NCBI GenBank assembly: GCA_028291485.1
Contig: JAQGHZ010000692.1
Location: forward strand, 1-6,852
DNA from: Rubritepida sp.
GTDB lineage: Bacteria; Pseudomonadota; Alphaproteobacteria; Acetobacterales; Acetobacteraceae
Length of the DNA: 6,852 nt
Direction: 5' to 3'
Shown: positions 5,741-6,852 of the stretch, piece by piece
Layout: the number at the start of each line of letters is the position of its first letter
Numbering within the stretch: the first letter of the stretch is position 1
Translations under genes and position numbers: made by a program
Notes under the pieces: model-generated
What the model was told of the DNA's origin: nothing
The model's input: the letters and a program-made list of their open reading frames with translations, nothing else
The model's database searches: none

Positions 5741-6181
5741 ATGACCATGACCAACGTAAGCGAAGACGCGAAAGCCGTCGTTCGGCGGAACACCGAGGAG
5801 GTGCAAAGCCGTGGGAATTTCGAGGTGTTCGAGGAATTGTTCGCTGACGATTTCCTCGACCATACCCCGCAGCCGGGACGCACGGCCGACAAGGCCGGCG
5901 CGCGCGAACTCTACAAGGTTCTGCGCGCTGCGTTCCCGGACTTCCACGCAGACATCCATTGGCAGCTTGCCGATGGGGACCGGGTGACGACCTACAAGAC
6001 CTACCACGGTACGCACGAAGGCGAATTCTTCGGCATTGCGCCGACCCGCCGCAAGATCCAGTTCGAGACTGTGGATGTCATGCGCGTGCGCGACGGCAAG
6101 ATCGCCGAGCACTGGGGCGTGGCCAATCTCTTCTCTCTCATGCAGCAACTCGGCGCGCTTCCCGCGGCACCGAAGGCGTAG
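5741..6181 (+). CDS. SnoaL-like polyketide cyclase/ester cyclase family protein
   Basis: This is a small alpha+beta barrel protein of the NTF2-like SnoaL family. Some members cyclise polyketides, but most bacterial ones have no known reaction, so a specific activity should not be assumed. The 146-residue product is of normal length. Family features are F-L-D-H41-T-P near the N-terminus, F65-P-D-F-H, D78-G-D-R-V, the G90-T-H-E-G-E-F-F-G-I-A-P-T core (90-102), and R-D-G-K-I-A-E-H-W125 towards the C-terminus. H41, D67 and H92 are candidate pocket residues by comparison with the family. The start ATG at 5741 follows AGAGGA with good spacing; a second ATG two codons later is possible, while the longer upstream frame has no family similarity and overlaps the hydrolase. 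The gap to the hydrolase gene is 44 bases and to the reductase gene 20 bases, so they are probably co-transcribed. Confidence 0.9.
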   Translation: MTMTNVSEDAKAVVRRNTEEVQSRGNFEVFEELFADDFLDHTPQPGRTADKAGARELYKVLRAAFPDFHADIHWQLADGDRVTTYKTYHGTHEGEFFGIAPTRRKIQFETVDVMRVRDGKIAEHWGVANLFSLMQQLGALPAAPKA

Positions 6182-6201
6182 AGCATCGCCCAACAGGAAA
6201 C

Positions 6202-6807
6202 ATGACCATGAGCATCGGTATCATCGGAGCAGGCCATATCGGCCTGGCGGTCGCGAAGACGCTGTCGCGGGCCGGAATCGCCGCGACGATCGCCAACAGC
6301 CGAGGACCTTCCTCGCTCGCGGCCTCCGTCGCAGCCCTGGGCCCGACCATCGAGGCCGGAACGCGCGAGCAAGCCGCCAGCGCCGACATCGTCCTGATCG
6401 CGGTCAACTGGTCAAAGCTGCCGGCGGCCGTGGCGGGCCTGCCGGCCTGGGGGGGGCGGATCGTCATCGACGCCAACAATCCGGTCGAATCCCCGCTCTT
6501 CAAGCCGGCCGATCTGCATGGCCTTGTCTCGAGCCAGGTCGTCGCCGACCTGGTTCCCGGCGCGCGCCTCGTGAAGGCGTTCAACCATCTGAGGGCGGAC
6601 GTCCTGGCGAGCGATCCACAGGTGGACGGCGGTCGTCGCGTGCTGTTCTACTCCGGCGACGACAGCGCCGCGAAGGCGGAGGTCGGAGCGTTGATCGATC
6701 GCCTCGGCTTCGCCGGTATCGATCTCGGTCCGCTCGCGATCGGCGGCAAGCTTGCACAATTTCCCGGTGGACCATTGCCGAACCAGAACCTCGTCAGGAT
6801 CGGGTGA
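6202..6807 (+). CDS. NADPH-dependent F420-reductase-like oxidoreductase
   Basis: This is a Rossmann-fold NAD(P)-binding protein of the F420:NADP oxidoreductase-like family (COG2085 type). In proteobacteria that do not make F420, members act on unknown substrates, so the name describes the family only. The 201-residue product has the dinucleotide motif G9-A-G-H-I-G14, then I-A-N-S33-R34-G-P after strand 2, which suggests NADP preference. Also seen are A-D-I-V-L-I-A-V-N-W (61-70), V-I-D-A-N-N-P-V (88-95) and V-K-A-F-N-H-L (124-130). The C-terminus G-G-P-L-P-N-Q-N-L-V-R-I-G fits the family ending. The ribosome-binding AGGAA (6195-6199) sits close to the ATG at 6202; the in-frame ATG at 6208 has more usual spacing and is an equally possible start. 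A run of eight G (6449-6456) codes for W-G-G and leaves the frame intact. It is the last gene of the set, before a hairpin. Confidence 0.9.
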   Translation: MTMSIGIIGAGHIGLAVAKTLSRAGIAATIANSRGPSSLAASVAALGPTIEAGTREQAASADIVLIAVNWSKLPAAVAGLPAWGGRIVIDANNPVESPLFKPADLHGLVSSQVVADLVPGARLVKAFNHLRADVLASDPQVDGGRRVLFYSGDDSAAKAEVGALIDRLGFAGIDLGPLAIGGKLAQFPGGPLPNQNLVRIG

Positions 6808-6821
6808 TTCCACTGAGCGAT

Positions 6822-6850
6822 CCCCGGCGGCGAAGCCAAGCCGCCGGAGG
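6822..6850 (+). terminator. Probable terminator hairpin after the reductase gene
   Basis: CCGGCGGC (6824-6831) pairs perfectly with GCCGCCGG (6840-6847) around an eight-base loop. CC (6822-6823) and GG (6849-6850) extend the stem past one bulged A. It begins 15 bases after the TGA of the reductase gene, as expected for the end of the operon. Any T-run would fall beyond the window edge, so intrinsic termination cannot be confirmed. Confidence 0.55.
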
Positions 6851-6852
6851 CG

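Overview
This is a GC-rich bacterial chromosomal window. It suggests an alphaproteobacterium, possibly Acetobacteraceae or another Rhodospirillales relative. The reasons are the tatB-tatC-serS gene order, the SerS N-terminus (M-H-D-I-R) and very GC-biased codons in the left half. The genus is an inference from style, not an identification.

Left block (1-3895, all minus strand). Read in the direction of transcription, this holds an iron/spermidine/sulfate-type ABC transporter ATPase, a perfect GC-rich hairpin, tatB, tatC and serS, which runs off the left edge. TatB and TatC form the substrate-receptor part of the twin-arginine protein export system. No tatA is present: the place just upstream of tatB, where tatA often sits in related bacteria, holds the ABC ATPase. 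That ATPase has no permease or binding-protein gene in the window.

Right block (4003-6807). A LysR-family regulator (minus strand) is divergent from a three-gene plus-strand set: a YcaC/isochorismatase-like cysteine hydrolase, a SnoaL-like cyclase-fold protein and an NADP-binding reductase of the F420-reductase-like family. The intergenic region carries overlapping TTAG/CTAA dyads that suit a regulator operator. This block is clearly less GC-rich than the left one (hand-counted 60-base lines of about 47-72% against 83% in the ABC gene), so it may have been acquired separately.

Two lesions or oddities sit on either side of that intergenic region. The hydrolase gene is broken by a single missing base near 5117/5118. 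The LysR gene has a complete coding frame and a perfect Shine-Dalgarno sequence but no ATG, GTG or TTG start where one belongs; a CTG occupies the position. Either the locus is decaying, or the read has errors, or the LysR gene really uses CTG.

I see no tRNA, rRNA, CRISPR array, insertion sequence or phage gene. Nothing here is convincingly an undescribed system. The divergent LysR/hydrolase/SnoaL/reductase module is the most interesting part because its pathway is not evident.
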